DNA of 64,000 nt from Cohnella herbarum (GCF_012849095.1 NZ_CP051680.1:806001-870000), one strand, 5' to 3'; shown: positions 18,120 through 28,196, counted from the first letter of the stretch. A program made the numbers and translations. Notes: a model not told the origin generated them from the letters alone.

Positions 18120-21100
18120 ATGTTCAGAAAGTTATTCTATGGAATGAGCACCGTTGTTTTGAGCGCGATACTCGTAGGAAGTTCGTTAGTCGGAATGCCA
18201 TCGAAAGCTTCGGCAGCTGGCACGGAAGCCTACAATTGGGCTAATGTGGTCACCGGAGCGGGGGGCGGATTCGTACCCGGCATCATCTATAATACGACGC
18301 AGCCAAACCTCATCTATGCGCGTACGGATATTGGCGGCGCCTATCGCTGGAATGAAGCGACGGGTAGTTGGATCTCAATCTCCGACTCGGTCGGCTGGGT
18401 GGATTGGAACAAGAACGGCGTGGATGCTCTTGCCACCGATCCGGTTGAACCGAACAAAGTATATATGGCTACCGGAACGTACACGAACCATTGGGATACG
18501 AACGGGCAGATCATGCGTTCCAACGATCAGGGCGCGACTTGGCAATCTACGCCGCTTCCTTTCAAAGTCGGCGGCAATATGCCGGGTCGCTCGATGGGGG
18601 AACGTCTCGTGATCGATCCGAACAAAAATAGCATTCTGTACTTCGGAGCGAGAAATGGCAATGGGTTATGGAAAAGCATAGATTCCGGAGTAACCTGGAA
18701 TAAGGTAACTAGTTTCACGAATACGGGAACTTACATTCAAGATCCTACGAACGACTATGCGAACGGAATCGTAGGTCTGTCCTGGATTACGTTCGATAAA
18801 TTGACGGGTTCAGCCGGGAATGCCACTCAAACGATCTATGTCGGCGTAGCCGATCTAGGTAACAGCGTGTTCCGCAGCACGGACGGCGGCGCGACTTGGT
18901 CGGCGGTTCCCGGACAACCGAAGGGATATTTGCCGCATCACGGCGTATTATCTTCGACGGGCAAGTTATATATTTCCTACAGCGACGGCGTAGGTCCTTA
19001 CGATGGAGCTAAAGGGGATGTCTGGAAGTTCGATACGGTTGCCGGTACCTGGACGAAAATCAGCCCTTTTCCCAGCACGAGCAGCGATAATTACTTCGGT
19101 TACGGCGGATTGGCGGTAGATGCCCAGAACCCGGATACGGTCATGGTCGCCACGCTTAACTCTTGGTGGCCGGATGCGAACATCTACCGTAGTACGGACG
19201 GCGGAGCGACTTGGACGGGAATTTGGGAATGGAACGGTTATCCGAATCGGAATTTGAAGTATACGCAGGATGTAAGCGAGGCTCCATGGCTCCATTCGGG
19301 AGACCCGGATATTCCTCCGGTTCCGGCTTTGAAGCTGGGATGGATGATCGGCGACTTGGAGATCGATCCGTTCAATTCTAACCGAATGATGTACGGAACC
19401 GGAGCGACGATATACGGTACGAACAACCTAGCGGCTTGGGGAACGAGCAGTAAAGTCAATATCTCCGTCATGGCCAAGGGAATCGAAGAAATGGCCGTAT
19501 TAGGTCTCATCAGTCCGCCTTCGGGAGCCCATCTGCTGAGCGCGGTAGGGGACGTTACGGGATTCCGGCATAACGACCTGACCGCTCCGCCGGCGACGAC
19601 CTTCAACAGTCCGTCGTACGCAACCACTTACGGCATCGATTTCGCGGAACTGAACCCGAGTCAGATCGTGCGGGTCGGCATGGCCGATTATACGGCCGAT
19701 CCACAGGCTAAGTCGGTAGGCATATCGAACGACGGCGGTTCAACGTGGTACAAGGGGAATGCCGAACCGTCGGGGACCAAGGGCGGAGGTACAGTTGCCG
19801 TTGCGGCAAACGGCAGTTCTTACGTTTGGAGTACCTCAGACGTCGGCGTGTTTTATTCGAAGACGAACGGCAATTCATGGACGGCCAGTACCGGCGTCCC
19901 GGCGAAGGCGGTCGTCGCGTCCGACCGCGTGAATTCCAACAAGTTCTATGCCGTGTTCGAGGGCAAGTTCTACATCAGCACGGATGGAGGCGTAACCTTT
20001 GCGCAAACCGCGGCTACGGGACTGCCGACTAACGTCGTTCCCGCGCTGCTGCCTAACGAAGCCTCAATCAGCTTTAAGGCCGTACCGGGAATCGAAGGCG
20101 ATATCTGGTTCGCCGGCGGCAACAGTACCGAAGGCAAATACGGGATATGGCACTCCACGGATTCCGGCACGACTTTCGCTAAGCTGACCAACGTACAAGA
20201 AGCCGATCTGATCGGTTACGGCAAAGCGGCTCCCGGCCAAAGTTACGTCGCGTTATATACCGTAGCCAAGATCGATGGCGTACGAGGCGTTTTCCGCTCC
20301 GATAACGGGGGAGTTGCATGGGTCAGAATTAACGATGACCAGCATCAATATGCGCGGATTAACATGGCGATCACGGGTGATCCCAGAATCTATGGTCGCG
20401 TATACCTGGGCTCGAACGGAAGAGGGATATTATACGCAGATCCGGTTAACGTATCGAATAACTCCTCGATTACGCCAACGAGCGCTACGTTCGACAAGAA
20501 GACGGCTAACCAAGTGGACGTTGCGGTTACGCTGACACTGAACGGAAATACGTTAAGCGCGATCAAGAACGGAACCGTCGCGCTCGTATCGGGAACGGAT
20601 TATACGGTTGCGGGCAATACGGTAACGATCAAGAAAGCGTATCTAGCCGCTCAGGCCGTCGGGACGACAAGCTTGCTGTTCGATTTCAGCGCGGGCGTCG
20701 ATCCGGCACTGCTCGTCAGTATCGTAGATACGACAAGCGTAGCAAATTCGGCCATAACGCCGACAAGCGCATCGTTCGACAAGAAGACGGCTAACCAGGC
20801 GGACGTTGCGGTTACGATGACGCTGAACGGAAATACGTTAAGCGCGATCAAGAACGGAACCGTCGCGCTCGTATCGGGAACGGATTATACGGTTGCGGGC
20901 AATACGGTAACGATCAAGAAAGCGTATCTAGCCGCTCAGGCCGTCGGGACGACAAGCTTGCAGTTCGATTTCAGCGCGGGCAGCGACCCGGTCTTGGCGA
21001 TCGGCATCGTAGATACGACGGTCGTTACTCCGGGTTCGGTTAAAGTGCAGATGTACAATGGTTCGCTCGGAGCGACGCTGAATTCAATCAATCCTCGGTT

Positions 21101-21485
21101 TAAGCTGGTGAACACAAGCGCATCTTCAGTCGCTCTGTCTACCGTAAAGATCAGATACTATTACACGATCGACGGGGATAAAGCGCAAAACTTTTTCTGC
21201 GACTGGTCCCAAGTCGGCAGCAGCAACGTTACCGGATCTTTCGTGAAGCTGGCGACCGCCAAGACGGGCGCGGATTATTACTTGGAAATCGGATTTACGA
21301 GCGCGGCGGGAAATCTGGCGGCAGGCCAGAGTATCGATATTCAGTCCCGTATCTCTAAGAACGACTGGACGAACTATACGCAGACGGGGGATTATTCCTT
21401 TGACGCAGTGGATACGAATTATGTAGATTGGAACAAAACGCCTGCCTATATTTCAGGCACACTGCAATGGGGCGTAGAGCCTTAA
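18120..21485 (+). CDS. Secreted GH74 xyloglucanase with X2 and CBM3 modules
   Basis: Endo-acting beta-1,4-glucanase for xyloglucan. ATG at 18120 lies 7 bases after AGGAGG; an in-frame ATG at 18114 is only one base from it and is less likely. The 1121-aa product has a signal peptide (to about residue 33, ASA-AG). A GH74 double beta-propeller domain follows to about residue 775, with Asp-box-like turns such as RSTDGGATW and SNDGGSTW. Next come two X2-type Ig-like modules (about 779-868 and 874-963) that are almost identical, then a C-terminal family 3 cellulose-binding module (about 972-1121). It would release oligosaccharides for the adjacent importer and alpha-xylosidase. A cre site precedes it. 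Confidence 0.95.
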   Translation: MFRKLFYGMSTVVLSAILVGSSLVGMPSKASAAGTEAYNWANVVTGAGGGFVPGIIYNTTQPNLIYARTDIGGAYRWNEATGSWISISDSVGWVDWNKNGVDALATDPVEPNKVYMATGTYTNHWDTNGQIMRSNDQGATWQSTPLPFKVGGNMPGRSMGERLVIDPNKNSILYFGARNGNGLWKSIDSGVTWNKVTSFTNTGTYIQDPTNDYANGIVGLSWITFDKLTGSAGNATQTIYVGVADLGNSVFRSTDGGATWSAVPGQPKGYLPHHGVLSSTGKLYISYSDGVGPYDGAKGDVWKFDTVAGTWTKISPFPSTSSDNYFGYGGLAVDAQNPDTVMVATLNSWWPDANIYRSTDGGATWTGIWEWNGYPNRNLKYTQDVSEAPWLHSGDPDIPPVPALKLGWMIGDLEIDPFNSNRMMYGTGATIYGTNNLAAWGTSSKVNISVMAKGIEEMAVLGLISPPSGAHLLSAVGDVTGFRHNDLTAPPATTFNSPSYATTYGIDFAELNPSQIVRVGMADYTADPQAKSVGISNDGGSTWYKGNAEPSGTKGGGTVAVAANGSSYVWSTSDVGVFYSKTNGNSWTASTGVPAKAVVASDRVNSNKFYAVFEGKFYISTDGGVTFAQTAATGLPTNVVPALLPNEASISFKAVPGIEGDIWFAGGNSTEGKYGIWHSTDSGTTFAKLTNVQEADLIGYGKAAPGQSYVALYTVAKIDGVRGVFRSDNGGVAWVRINDDQHQYARINMAITGDPRIYGRVYLGSNGRGILYADPVNVSNNSSITPTSATFDKKTANQVDVAVTLTLNGNTLSAIKNGTVALVSGTDYTVAGNTVTIKKAYLAAQAVGTTSLLFDFSAGVDPALLVSIVDTTSVANSAITPTSASFDKKTANQADVAVTMTLNGNTLSAIKNGTVALVSGTDYTVAGNTVTIKKAYLAAQAVGTTSLQFDFSAGSDPVLAIGIVDTTVVTPGSVKVQMYNGSLGATLNSINPRFKLVNTSASSVALSTVKIRYYYTIDGDKAQNFFCDWSQVGSSNVTGSFVKLATAKTGADYYLEIGFTSAAGNLAAGQSIDIQSRISKNDWTNYTQTGDYSFDAVDTNYVDWNKTPAYISGTLQWGVEP
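20461..21020 (+). repeat. Tandem duplication of the X2 module, 285-bp period
   Basis: Two copies in the same frame, offset by exactly 285 bases (95 codons). Roughly the central 150 bases, from CTGAACGGAAATACG to GACGACAAGCTTG, look identical, while the edges differ by scattered substitutions. Confidence 0.95.
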
Positions 21486-21560
21486 GAGGTTGTTCAAAAA
21501 GTCCAATTTTAATCACGACGCTTAGGCAAGGAGCAGATTCTACATCGAAATAGCATAATT

Positions 21561-21605
21561 AAAGAGCTTGCCCCGTCCCGAGAGAGGGATGTCGGCAAGC
21601 TCTTT
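21561..21605. terminator. Bidirectional terminator between convergent genes
   Basis: AAAGAGCTTGCC pairs perfectly with GGCAAGCTCTTT over 12 bp, between the convergent xyloglucanase and alpha-xylosidase genes; the A/T ends of the stem supply short U-runs on both strands. Confidence 0.8.
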
Positions 21606-21623
21606 GTTGTGAAAGCTAAGATC

Positions 21624-23948
21624 TTAGATCGTGATCACGATGGTTGTTGCTCCGCTATCCGGCACGACGATCGTACCTTGATCGTGGTTGCTAATTTGAC
21701 CGTTATTGGCGCCTGAGACCGCATCGATTCCGCGAAGCAGTACGCTCCAGTTAGTTGCTTTTCCTTCGCTGGATACGGTAATCGTATTGCCTTGACGCTT
21801 AGCCGTTACCGTCAATCGGGCTTCGCCTTTAATCGTCGGTACGACGGAGGTAGCCGTTGCCCCGTCTTGCAGCGCGAATAAGTGCAAAGTCACGCCTTCC
21901 GCATAATCGTAATCCGGTTTGTTTTCTTCTTGACCAACCGGAATTAAGCTGTTCTCGCGAGCATAGAGCGGCAGACTGAAGTAATCGAAGCGATCCTTCC
22001 GCCACGCTCCTCCTTGAACTTGATCCCCCGTAAGAAAATGAGTCCAAGTTCCGTGAGGGAGATAATAATTCGATTCGCCCTCCGGATTGAAGATCGGAGC
22101 GACGAGCAGCGAGTCTCCGAGCATATACTGGCGATCTACGTAATCGCAAGTCGGATCGTTGCCGAATTCGAGTACCATCGCTCTCATCAGCGGAATTCCG
22201 ATGCTCGAGGAATCGATCGACTTACCGAATAAATAAGGCATCAAACGCATTTTGAGTTTCGTGAAATAACGCAACACGTCGACGGCTTCTTCGTCGTAGA
22301 GCCATGGCACGCGATAAGACGTGCTGCCGTGCAGGCGGCTATGACTGGAGAGCAGGCCGAACTGTACCCAGCGCTTGTACAAGTCGGGAGGCGAGCTTTG
22401 TTCGAATCCGCCGATATCGTGGCTCCAGTATCCGAAGCCGGATAGACCGAGCGACAATCCGCCGCGCAAGCTTTCCGCCATCGATTCGTAAGTCGCTTCG
22501 CAATCGCCGCCCCAGTGGACCGGGAATTGCTGGCCGCCCGCGGTTGCGGATCTGGCAAACAGGGCGGCTTCGCCTTTTCCGCGTTTCTCCTCAAGCAGCT
22601 CGAATACGACTTTATTGTAGAGCTGCGTGTAGTAGTTGTGCATTTGCTGAGGATCCGAGCCGTCGTGATAGACGACGTCCGTCGGGATCCGCTCGCCGAA
22701 ATCGGTTTTGAAGCTATCCACGCCCATATCCAGCAAGGCGCTCAGCTTATCCTTAAACCACTGGCAAGCTTCGGGATTGGTGAAATCGACGATACCCATG
22801 CCGTATTGCCATAGATCCCATTGCCACACGCTGCCGTCGGCCCGTTTCAACAAGTATCCTTTTTTCATCCCTTCGTCGAACAATGCCGAGCGCTGAGCGA
22901 TATACGGATTAATCCATACGCATATTTTCAAGCCCTTCGCTTTCAGACGTTGCAGCATTCCGACCGGGTCGGGGAATACCCGCTCATCCCATTCGAAGTT
23001 GCACCACTCGTACTCCTTCATCCAGAAGCAGTCGAAATGGAACACGGCCAGTGGAAGATCGCGTTCTGCCATTCCTTCCACGAAACTCGTGACCGTTGCT
23101 TCATCGTAATTGGTCGTAAAGGAAGTCGTTAACCACAAACCGTACGACCAAGCTGGAGGCAAGGCGGGTTTGCCGGTTAGCGAGGTATAGTTCTGCAAGA
23201 CGTTTTTGAGAGTTTCTCCGCCGAACAGGAAATACTCTAAGCATTCGCCTTCCACGCTGAATTGGGTTTTGGATACGATTTCCGAACCGACCTCGAACGA
23301 GACGAGCTCCGGATGATTGACGAATACGCCGTAACCGCGGTTGGTGACGTAAAAAGGAATATTTTTATAAGCTTGCTCGGAAGCGGTACCTCCGTCTTCG
23401 TTCCAGATATCGACAACTTGTCCGTTTTTGACGAACGGAGTGAATCTTTCCCCGAGACCGTAAACCGTTTCTCCTACGCTTAAGGATAATTGTTCGCGGA
23501 AATGGTGTTTGCCGTTGTCCCCTTTGACATAAGCGGTGGAGCGCGTTCCGCTGCTCGTTAATATTTTTTCCTTGTACGTATACGTGATTTTCACCGGATG
23601 TTTTTTCGTTATTTTGACTGTGGTATCGCCGCTTGTTAAGCTGACGAATTGCTCGTTGTTATCGATCACGACATCAGAGTTGCCATTCGGGAGCAGATCG
23701 AACGAGGAGGGGCCTTTTCGAACTTTTCCTTTATGGTGATAAAATTTTGCGCGAATGACGTTCGACAACGGTGAAGAAAACTCCATCGTCATTAAAGGCT
23801 CGTTAAGCGTATTTCCTCTGTTTTCAAGATGGCGATGGGTAGCGAATACCGTTATGGATTGATTACCTAAGCGCACGTCATGAATTTCGTAGGGGCTTAA
23901 GAGTTGGTAACCTTCCCTTGTCATCCAATAACCGTCCGTAAATTTCAT
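21624..23948 (-). CDS. yicI: GH31 alpha-xylosidase, YicI type
   Basis: Retaining glycosidase that removes non-reducing alpha-1,6-xylose from xyloglucan oligosaccharides; it has no signal peptide, so it acts in the cytoplasm after import. The frame extends 17 codons further upstream, but the ATG at 23948 (MKFTDGYW) follows GAAGGG by 9 bases and aligns with the E. coli YicI N-terminus. This gives 774 aa. The nucleophile in FKTDFGE falls at Asp416 and the acid/base in WGGDC at Asp482, the same numbers as in YicI. FGYWSHDIGGFE is also present. It is convergent with the xyloglucanase and divergent from an AraC regulator. Confidence 0.95.
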   Translation of the reverse strand: MKFTDGYWMTREGYQLLSPYEIHDVRLGNQSITVFATHRHLENRGNTLNEPLMTMEFSSPLSNVIRAKFYHHKGKVRKGPSSFDLLPNGNSDVVIDNNEQFVSLTSGDTTVKITKKHPVKITYTYKEKILTSSGTRSTAYVKGDNGKHHFREQLSLSVGETVYGLGERFTPFVKNGQVVDIWNEDGGTASEQAYKNIPFYVTNRGYGVFVNHPELVSFEVGSEIVSKTQFSVEGECLEYFLFGGETLKNVLQNYTSLTGKPALPPAWSYGLWLTTSFTTNYDEATVTSFVEGMAERDLPLAVFHFDCFWMKEYEWCNFEWDERVFPDPVGMLQRLKAKGLKICVWINPYIAQRSALFDEGMKKGYLLKRADGSVWQWDLWQYGMGIVDFTNPEACQWFKDKLSALLDMGVDSFKTDFGERIPTDVVYHDGSDPQQMHNYYTQLYNKVVFELLEEKRGKGEAALFARSATAGGQQFPVHWGGDCEATYESMAESLRGGLSLGLSGFGYWSHDIGGFEQSSPPDLYKRWVQFGLLSSHSRLHGSTSYRVPWLYDEEAVDVLRYFTKLKMRLMPYLFGKSIDSSSIGIPLMRAMVLEFGNDPTCDYVDRQYMLGDSLLVAPIFNPEGESNYYLPHGTWTHFLTGDQVQGGAWRKDRFDYFSLPLYARENSLIPVGQEENKPDYDYAEGVTLHLFALQDGATATSVVPTIKGEARLTVTAKRQGNTITVSSEGKATNWSVLLRGIDAVSGANNGQISNHDQGTIVVPDSGATTIVITI

Positions 23949-24077
23949 CGATTTCATCCCTTCTATAGGAAGCACTTGAATTTGTGATCTGAATAACATT
24001 ATATTGATTAATATCTATGTAATCTTGCATTATCATGCTCATTACTAACAATATTATGATTATTTGGAGAAACTAAT

Positions 24078-24959
24078 ATGGATCAAAGACATTTGCGTGA
24101 AAATCGCAGGCACGGAACGCCCGAATTTCCGCTAGGCACGTATCTACAGGTGCATGTGGATTCGGATACGATTCTCGATAATCATTGGCACGACGAAGCC
24201 GAATTTCTGTGGGTGATGAGCGGACAAGCCGTATTCCAAATCGGGTTGGCTATCTATAAGCTTAGCGAGGGAGAGGGAATGTATGTACCCGGCGGGGAAG
24301 TTCACGGGGGCTATTCGCTGGATTTTTCGCCTTGCACCTATAAAGCGATCGTTTTTCATATGGATTGGCTGACCGAAGCGAGAGACGGGATATCTACGCG
24401 TTTTCTTCAGCCCTTGCAGCGAGGAGATGCCGTTATCCCTTCTGTGTTCGGGAGAAAGACGTTATGGGGGGAGCTTGTTTTACGACATCTCAACGACATC
24501 TATCGCTTGTTTGAATCCGAGGATTCGGCGAAAGAATTGCGGATTAAAGCCGAGCTATATTCTCTTTTCGCGGATCTGATTAGCCATAATCAATGGACGC
24601 GGAGAGATCCTGCCCATGCCGTGGATACCCAGACGATGGATAGATTGAAGGGCGTCGTCTCTTATATAGAAAGCAATTGCGGACAACCATTGACCGTTCC
24701 GAAGTTAGCAGCGGTGGCCGGAATGAGCGTCGGCCATTTCAGCCGAGTCTTCAAATCTTTCATGAGAAAAACGCCTATGGATTACGTTAATCATTACCGA
24801 ATTCTGCAAGCGGCGTATTTATTGCAAACCGCCAAAATCTCCGTAGCGGAAGCTGCTTTGGAAGTCGGAATGGACAATTTTAGCTATTTCAGCAAGAAGT
24901 TCAGGTCGATTTATGACTGCACGCCTACGCAATTCCGCAAAAAATTTAGGAGTCTTTAA
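24078..24959 (+). CDS. AraC-family regulator with cupin sensor domain
   Basis: A 293-aa transcription factor. The N-terminal half (about 1-150) has cupin features (DNHWHDEAEFLWVMSG, PGGEVHGGY) and would bind a sugar. The C-terminal AraC/XylS domain has two helix-turn-helices (LAAVAGMSVGHFSRVFKSF; VAEAALEVGMDNFSYFSKKF). It is divergent from the alpha-xylosidase with a 129-base AT-rich gap, so it most likely controls that gene and itself. GGAG lies 9 bases before ATG. Confidence 0.92.
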   Translation: MDQRHLRENRRHGTPEFPLGTYLQVHVDSDTILDNHWHDEAEFLWVMSGQAVFQIGLAIYKLSEGEGMYVPGGEVHGGYSLDFSPCTYKAIVFHMDWLTEARDGISTRFLQPLQRGDAVIPSVFGRKTLWGELVLRHLNDIYRLFESEDSAKELRIKAELYSLFADLISHNQWTRRDPAHAVDTQTMDRLKGVVSYIESNCGQPLTVPKLAAVAGMSVGHFSRVFKSFMRKTPMDYVNHYRILQAAYLLQTAKISVAEAALEVGMDNFSYFSKKFRSIYDCTPTQFRKKFRSL

Positions 24960-25025
24960 GGTAATAATCCGAAATTCTGATATAGTGAATGAGTCGATTG
25001 TAAAAACGAGGAGGAAATATTAAAC

Positions 25026-26183
25026 ATGACTGAACGCAACGAGAATGAATTGAACGATAAGCAACAACAGGTAGACAATGAGCAAATAGAGAGAGAGCTC
25101 GAGAATAACTTAGAGAACGATGGAACTCTCGAAGCGGCTCCAGTTAATCGGGAAATCGCTGCGAGCGAACCCGCCGCCCCTGTCCGCAATAACTCTTCCG
25201 TCGTCGTACCCTGGATTATAACGGTCATCGCGATTGCGGCTCTCGTGTTCGTGCTGATCAAGAATCCATCGGGCGGTAACGAGACGGTGGCCAAGATGGA
25301 CGGCATTACGATTAAACAATCGGATTTAATCGATGAGATTTCCAACCAAATGGGAGAACAATCTTTGATCTCCTTAGTAGACGGTCTCGCCCAAACGAAA
25401 ATAATCGACATGGAATCCGAGAAAGCTGGCGTAACGATTACGGACGATGATATCGCCAAAGAAATCGAAGTTATTAAGACGCAATACGGCATGGCAAGCG
25501 ACGACGATTTGAATGCGGCACTGCAACAATCCGGTTTTACGCTAGATGATTTTAAGGAAAAACAAATCAAGCCGCAATTGAAAATCAAAAAGCTGTTCGA
25601 AAGCCAACATCCGGCAACAGCGGAAGATCTGAAAGCTTACTTCGATACTAACAAAGAGACCTTCGCCACAACGCCGAAAGAAGTAAGAGCTTCGCACATT
25701 CTTCTGAGCACGAAGGAAGACGCCGATGCCGTTCTCGCCGAATTGAAGGCCGGCAAAGATTTCGCGACGTTGGCGAAAGAGAAATCGCAGGATCCGGGCT
25801 CCAAGGACAAGGGAGGAGATCTCGACTTCTTCGGTCGCGGCGTTATGCACGCTGAGTTCGAGGATGCGGCATTCGCCTTGGCTAAAGGCGAAATGAGCGA
25901 AGTCGTGCAATCGCAAAGCGGCTTCCACATCATTAAGCTGACCGACGTGAAGGAAGCGGTTATCCCTGAGTACGACACGGTGAAGGATAAAGTGAGTCAA
26001 GCTTACTGGAACGAGAAAATGAACAAGGAAGCCCAAGCTTGGTTAGACGGATTGAAGAAGGATAAAAATTACGAGAACCTGTTAGCGAAAAAAGAAGAGC
26101 CAAGCCCTTCCGCTAGCCCTAGCGCATCTCCGGAAGCAACCCCGGAAGCATCGCCGTCCGCTTCCCAATCAGCCGGACAATAA
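25026..26183 (+). CDS. Membrane-anchored PrsA/SurA-like peptidyl-prolyl isomerase
   Basis: Predicted extracytoplasmic foldase of 385 aa. Unlike classical PrsA it has no lipobox: about 58 acidic, Gln-rich residues precede a single helix (VVVPWIITVIAIAALVFVLI, about 59-78), so the N-terminus is cytoplasmic. A SurA-like helical region (about 90-210) and a parvulin domain (about 215-310, VRASHILLSTKEDA, GGDLDFFGRG, FHIIKLTDV) follow, ending in a Pro/Ser/Ala/Glu-rich tail. GAGGAGG lies 9 bases before the ATG. Its clients are unknown. Confidence 0.9.
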   Translation: MTERNENELNDKQQQVDNEQIERELENNLENDGTLEAAPVNREIAASEPAAPVRNNSSVVVPWIITVIAIAALVFVLIKNPSGGNETVAKMDGITIKQSDLIDEISNQMGEQSLISLVDGLAQTKIIDMESEKAGVTITDDDIAKEIEVIKTQYGMASDDDLNAALQQSGFTLDDFKEKQIKPQLKIKKLFESQHPATAEDLKAYFDTNKETFATTPKEVRASHILLSTKEDADAVLAELKAGKDFATLAKEKSQDPGSKDKGGDLDFFGRGVMHAEFEDAAFALAKGEMSEVVQSQSGFHIIKLTDVKEAVIPEYDTVKDKVSQAYWNEKMNKEAQAWLDGLKKDKNYENLLAKKEEPSPSASPSASPEATPEASPSASQSAGQ

Positions 26184-26419
26184 GATTAGAACTACCCTGG
26201 CAGTTTGTCTCGTCCCGTCGATTGGCGGGCATTGGACAAGCTGTTTTTTCTCGTCTGCGGAAACTCGTTGCTAAAGCAAATCTTAAGGCTTCCTTAAGAA
26301 GTCTAAAACCTTGCCCGATCATAGGACAAGCAACGTTGGATTGCGGTATAGTGGGAAGGATAGGTACGAACAATGATCGTACATACCGCATTCGCGGTGT
26401 GGCAAAGGAGAGACTGTAA

Positions 26420-27118
26420 ATGTCCAAAACGATATTAATCGTTGACGATGACCGCGAAATCGCCAACTTAATCGATATTTATTTACGGAATGAAGGTTTT
26501 GACACGGAACAAGCCCATGACGGGGAGGAAGCGTTACAGAAGCTCGCCAATCGTTCCTTTCACCTCATCGTGCTCGATATCATGATGCCCAAGATGGACG
26601 GAATGGAAGTGTGCAGACGTATTCGGGAAACCGGGTCTATCCCGATCCTGATGGTTAGCGCGAAGGCGGAAGATATGGACAAGATTCTGGGTCTGATGAC
26701 CGGAGCCGACGATTACGTCGTTAAGCCATTTAATCCCTTGGAACTGGTCGTTAGGGTCAAGACCCTGCTTAGACGGGCTTACCAGTACGGTAATCAATCC
26801 GCCGCTTCTCCGGAAGAAGAGGGCTTACTGAAGATAAACGAGCTGACGATCAACAAATCGACGCATACCGCGGAAGTACGCGGTAATCCCGTCCACCTGA
26901 CTTCGACAGAATTCGGAATTCTTTATTTACTGGCAAGCAATCCGGGACGCGTATTCAGCGCGGAAGATATTTTCCAACAGGTATGGAAAGAGAAGTATTT
27001 CGAATCGAACAATACCGTAATGGTTCATATCAGCAAGCTTCGGGATAAGCTCGAAGAAGAGATGGGCAGGAAGCTGATCACGACCGTATGGGGGGTTGGC
27101 TATAAAATTGAACTCTAA
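26420..27118 (+). CDS. OmpR-family response regulator (VanR-like)
   Basis: A 232-aa DNA-binding regulator with receiver domain (VDDDREIANLIDIYL, phosphorylated Asp in LIVLDIMMPKMDGMEVC, KPFNPLELV) and winged-helix output domain (LTSTEFGILYLLASNPGRVFS; TVMVHISKLRDKL). It overlaps the kinase gene downstream by 23 bases. CTTAAG-type repeats near 26280-26300 could be its own operator, since a similar sequence precedes the carboxypeptidase gene (28223-28240), but this is a guess. GGAGAG precedes ATG. Confidence 0.94.
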   Translation: MSKTILIVDDDREIANLIDIYLRNEGFDTEQAHDGEEALQKLANRSFHLIVLDIMMPKMDGMEVCRRIRETGSIPILMVSAKAEDMDKILGLMTGADDYVVKPFNPLELVVRVKTLLRRAYQYGNQSAASPEEEGLLKINELTINKSTHTAEVRGNPVHLTSTEFGILYLLASNPGRVFSAEDIFQQVWKEKYFESNNTVMVHISKLRDKLEEEMGRKLITTVWGVGYKIEL

Positions 27119-28196
27119 TATCGCGGTCCGCATGGCTTGGCGATTAGCTTGGCAGATGGTTATAAGCGCGTTGCTTTCAATTGTCACCAGTTTTATGTCC
27201 GTCATTATCGTGGAACGAATGACTAGGAACGACTATTCCTCGAGATCTTTTCTCCGGGGGATTGCCGACTTGTTCGGACAAATGCCGGTCATCATATTAG
27301 CTTGTTTCGTGTTATTTATCGTATATATGATAGCGCTGAATTGGAGAAGGTTTAGTTATTATGACAAGTTAAGCCGATCCGTAGCCTATATTTCGAAGGG
27401 GAATTTCGACCATACCGTCCCCGTTAAACAAAACAATGAAGTGACTCTGCTCGCGGAAAACATGAACTTGCTCGTGCTTGAGCTGAAACGGTCGCTCGAC
27501 GAAGAACGGAAAACGGAACAAACGAAAAACGAGCTTATCACGAACGTTTCCCATGATTTGCGCACTCCGTTAACCTCGATTCTCGGATATTTGGGGCTGG
27601 TCGAACACGACCGGTATCGCGACGAGGTAGAGATGCGCCATTACGTTCAAATCGCGTACGCCAAAGCCGAGAGGCTCAACGTGCTGATCCACGATCTGTT
27701 TGAATACACTCGCCTGCGCCATGACGTCATTCCTTTGAACAAGAAAAATTTTAACCTGGTAGAGATGATGAATCAACTGCTGGTTCATTATCGCTTGACG
27801 TTGGAATCAGCCAAAATGAAAGGGAATTTAATTACGAACGTTAACGAGTTAACGATTGAAGGAGATCCCGACAAGCTTGTCCGGGTGTTCGAGAATTTGT
27901 TATCGAATGCCATCTCGTACGGGAATGCGGGCGAGAAAGTCGATATTTACTTGAACAAGCAAAATGAATCGGCGATCATCGAGATCGTGAATTACGGGGA
28001 TGCGATTCCTGCTGCCGATTTGCCCAATTTATTCGATCGATTTTACCGCGTGGACAAATCCAGATCGGAAAATAACGGGGGGACGGGATTAGGTTTAGCG
28101 ATAGCCAAAGGTCTTGTCGAGAAGCATAACGGTACGATCTCGGTTACGAGCGATGGAGACAGTACGAATTTTAGGATTAGGCTCCCATTGTCGTAA
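27096..28196 (+). CDS. Sensor histidine kinase (VanS-like)
   Basis: Partner kinase of the regulator, up to 366 aa. Two helices (about residues 15-39 and 62-82) flank a short external loop, then HAMP, the phospho-acceptor motif NVSHDLRTPLTSILGYLG, and an ATPase domain (FENLLSNAISYG, FDRFYRVDKSR, GGTGLGLAIAKGL). The start is uncertain: TTG at 27096 abuts the G-rich RBS, TTG at 27108 has better spacing, and ATG at 27132 has no RBS. A small external domain suggests sensing at the membrane or wall. Confidence 0.92.
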   Translation: MAIKLNSNIAVRMAWRLAWQMVISALLSIVTSFMSVIIVERMTRNDYSSRSFLRGIADLFGQMPVIILACFVLFIVYMIALNWRRFSYYDKLSRSVAYISKGNFDHTVPVKQNNEVTLLAENMNLLVLELKRSLDEERKTEQTKNELITNVSHDLRTPLTSILGYLGLVEHDRYRDEVEMRHYVQIAYAKAERLNVLIHDLFEYTRLRHDVIPLNKKNFNLVEMMNQLLVHYRLTLESAKMKGNLITNVNELTIEGDPDKLVRVFENLLSNAISYGNAGEKVDIYLNKQNESAIIEIVNYGDAIPAADLPNLFDRFYRVDKSRSENNGGTGLGLAIAKGLVEKHNGTISVTSDGDSTNFRIRLPLS

